From: Caldifarciminota bacterium
Lineage (GTDB): Bacteria; Hydrothermota; Tepidihabitantia; B3-TA06
Assembly (NCBI GenBank): GCA_014729665.1
Contig: WJJO01000451.1
Span: 1-5,965 of the forward strand
Direction of reading: 5' to 3'
Length of the DNA stretch: 5,965 nucleotides
The notes beneath the pieces were generated by a model. It had not been told where the DNA came from. It saw only the letters and a list, made by a program, of their open reading frames with translations, and did no database searches. Positions within the stretch are counted from its first letter, which is position 1; every line of letters begins with the position of its first letter. Made by a program: the position numbers and the translations under genes. This document shows positions 4,957-5,965 of the stretch, piece by piece.

Positions 4957-5691
4957 TTAAAAGGCAATATCCACCGACAAATCGAAGGGGTCGCCGTCGG
5001 CAGTACCCTGGAAGCGCAGGTTATGTGTTCCTGTGGGTATAGGGTATAATTCCTCACCGTCGGTAATTATGTAATCTTCGGTAGTGTAAGCCTGCCCACC
5101 GGTTTTTGAACCACTTTCACCGCCGTCAAAGGAAGGAACACTCGGTATGGTAATGGTGAGTGAAGTCAGGTTAACATCAATGTTGAACGTGTAAGTGTAC
5201 TTGACCGAGTACCCTTCGTTTTCAATCACTCCCGATGCTTCTTCGACAGCGGCTTCTTCGACCAGTATCGTCATTGTGATGTTGCCCACATCGGTCATCT
5301 TTCCTTCCTCGACGGTAAGCTGCTGGCCACCCTCTCCGGGGGTGTAGGAGCCTCCGTATACGCCGACAAGGTCTCCGCCGGATAGGTCTCCGTCTCCGTC
5401 AATATCCTTCCATGCGAGCAGATAGTAGTATCCGGCAAGCACCTCTTCAATCGAAAATTCCGCCTCGCTCTGATCTGTTCCTTCGCTCGAGGATTGACCG
5501 ACTTTTACGGGTTCACCTGAAAGGTCGGTGTTTTGATATAACTCAACTCGTGCATTTCTCACGTCTCCTGTTTGACCGGGTTCGAGGATGAGCATACCCT
5601 TAACACCAGTTCCCCCGCCTAAGATATCGCAGTTCGTAATGCCGGCTATAACCATAACTACGAATAATGCGAGAACAACTTTTTTGGCCAT
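4957..5691 (-). CDS. Secreted lipoprotein with acidic calcium-loop-like motif
   Basis: A 244-residue lipoprotein of unknown function. The signal has MAKK, a hydrophobic core VVLALFVVMVIAG (5-17) and ITNC with lipidation at Cys21; again Asn is at -1. After a Gly-rich linker comes a beta-sandwich-like domain (about 30-140) whose middle, GYYYLLAWKDIDGDGDLSGG (87-106) plus Asp107, contains a DxDxDG acidic loop (Asp96, 98, 100, 102 and 107) like EF-hand or dockerin calcium loops. The second half (about 145-244) is strand-rich. Asp22 at +2 would mean inner-membrane retention under the E. coli rule, which may not hold here. The start at 5691 is chosen over an in-frame ATG at 5733: AAGGAGG stands 4 nt upstream, the signal peptide begins correctly there, and 5733 lies inside the promoter. 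It forms a single-gene unit with its own promoter and terminator. Confidence 0.88.
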   Translation of the reverse strand: MAKKVVLALFVVMVIAGITNCDILGGGTGVKGMLILEPGQTGDVRNARVELYQNTDLSGEPVKVGQSSSEGTDQSEAEFSIEEVLAGYYYLLAWKDIDGDGDLSGGDLVGVYGGSYTPGEGGQQLTVEEGKMTDVGNITMTILVEEAAVEEASGVIENEGYSVKYTYTFNIDVNLTSLTITIPSVPSFDGGESGSKTGGQAYTTEDYIITDGEELYPIPTGTHNLRFQGTADGDPFDLSVDIAF

Positions 5692-5695
5692 TACG

Positions 5696-5701
5696 CCTCC
5701 T
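5696..5701 (-). promoter_or_regulatory. Ribosome binding site deciding the lipoprotein start
   Basis: AGGAGG on the minus strand, 4 nt before the ATG at 5691. It is a full-strength site and places the start at the first residue of the signal peptide. Confidence 0.85.
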
Positions 5702-5720
5702 TTGGTTTCTGATTGATTGG

Positions 5721-5748
5721 AGTATAAGGTCATTTGAACCTAAGTCAA
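5721..5748 (-). promoter_or_regulatory. Sigma-70 type promoter of the second lipoprotein gene
   Basis: On the minus strand, TTGACT (5748-5743), a 16-nt spacer and TATACT (5726-5721), each one base from consensus. The start would be near 5714, with a leader of about 23 nt to the ATG at 5691. The -35 box begins just after the stop of the upstream membrane gene (5751). The same 16-nt spacing is seen in the promoter at 2722-2749. Confidence 0.78.
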
Positions 5749-5750
5749 GA

Positions 5751-5965
5751 CTAGGTTGTTTTTAACCGATTCTCTTCAAGCCGCTTTCGTGCAGTAACCT
5801 TAAACTGTACGATCATACCAGCTATCCCTACAGCAATCCACAAGCCAACCTTGAGGTACGGGTATGCGTCGAACGGACGCAGACCCGCCACAAAAAGAAT
5901 CGTGAATACTGAGGGTACTATCAACCATGCACCTACGAGGGATGATGCTGCGACTATCATGATAC
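5751..5965 (-). CDS. Membrane protein, C-terminal part (probably cut by window edge)
   Basis: The visible 69 residues from an ATG at 5960 hold two hydrophobic segments, about 3-26 (VAASSLVGAWLIVPSVFTIL and on) and 38-53 (VGLWIAVGIAGMIVQF). A basic tail KVTARKRLEENRLKTT follows and should face the cytoplasm by the positive-inside rule. Only 5 bases precede the ATG and the frame stays open to the edge with no ribosome site visible, so this is more likely the end of a longer membrane protein than a complete small one. I do not recognise the family. The stop at 5751 lies 3 nt before the -35 box of the next gene, and no terminator separates them. Confidence 0.6.
   Translation of the reverse strand, partial: IMIVAASSLVGAWLIVPSVFTILFVAGLRPFDAYPYLKVGLWIAVGIAGMIVQFKVTARKRLEENRLKTT

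Overview
The window looks like a bacterial chromosome segment from an organism with a Gram-negative type envelope. Two secreted lipoproteins are encoded, one of them barrel-like, most genes have clear Shine-Dalgarno sites, and three good sigma-70 type promoters can be read. I cannot assign a phylum from sequence alone. There is no mobile element, CRISPR array, tRNA or rRNA.

Left part (1-2749, minus strand): one tightly packed operon reading leftward from a near-perfect promoter at 2722-2749. In transcription order it holds an unrecognised 78-residue protein, a TusA-type sulfur carrier, a DsrE/TusD-like, a DsrF/TusC-like and a DsrH/TusB-like protein, a lipoyl-carrier protein of the glycine cleavage H (GcvH) family, and the N-terminal 221 residues of an aldehyde dehydrogenase cut by the window edge. 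This joins a cysteine persulfide relay (TusA plus the DsrEFH/TusBCD trio) to a lipoamide carrier and an aldehyde oxidoreductase. No other glycine cleavage component (GcvT, GcvP) is in view. The H-like protein is therefore more likely a dedicated carrier for sulfur or thiol chemistry, comparable in idea to the LbpA proteins of sHdr sulfur oxidation. This is inference, and it is the most interesting feature of the window.

Middle (2750-4860, plus strand): after a divergent intergenic region with a two-part direct repeat comes a small barrel-like lipoprotein. It is followed by a soluble orphan histidine kinase with its own promoter (3605-3633) and a DUF2007-type small protein 40 nt downstream, probably cotranscribed. 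No response regulator is visible.

Right part (4913-5965, minus strand): a second lipoprotein with an acidic calcium-loop-like motif, bounded by its own promoter (5721-5748) and a strong intrinsic terminator (4913-4937). Upstream of it lies the C-terminal end of a membrane protein that runs off the window edge. Both lipoproteins carry an unusual Thr-Asn-Cys lipobox.

Three starts were revised: 3672 for the kinase, 5691 for the second lipoprotein, and 1421 for the TusB-like protein.
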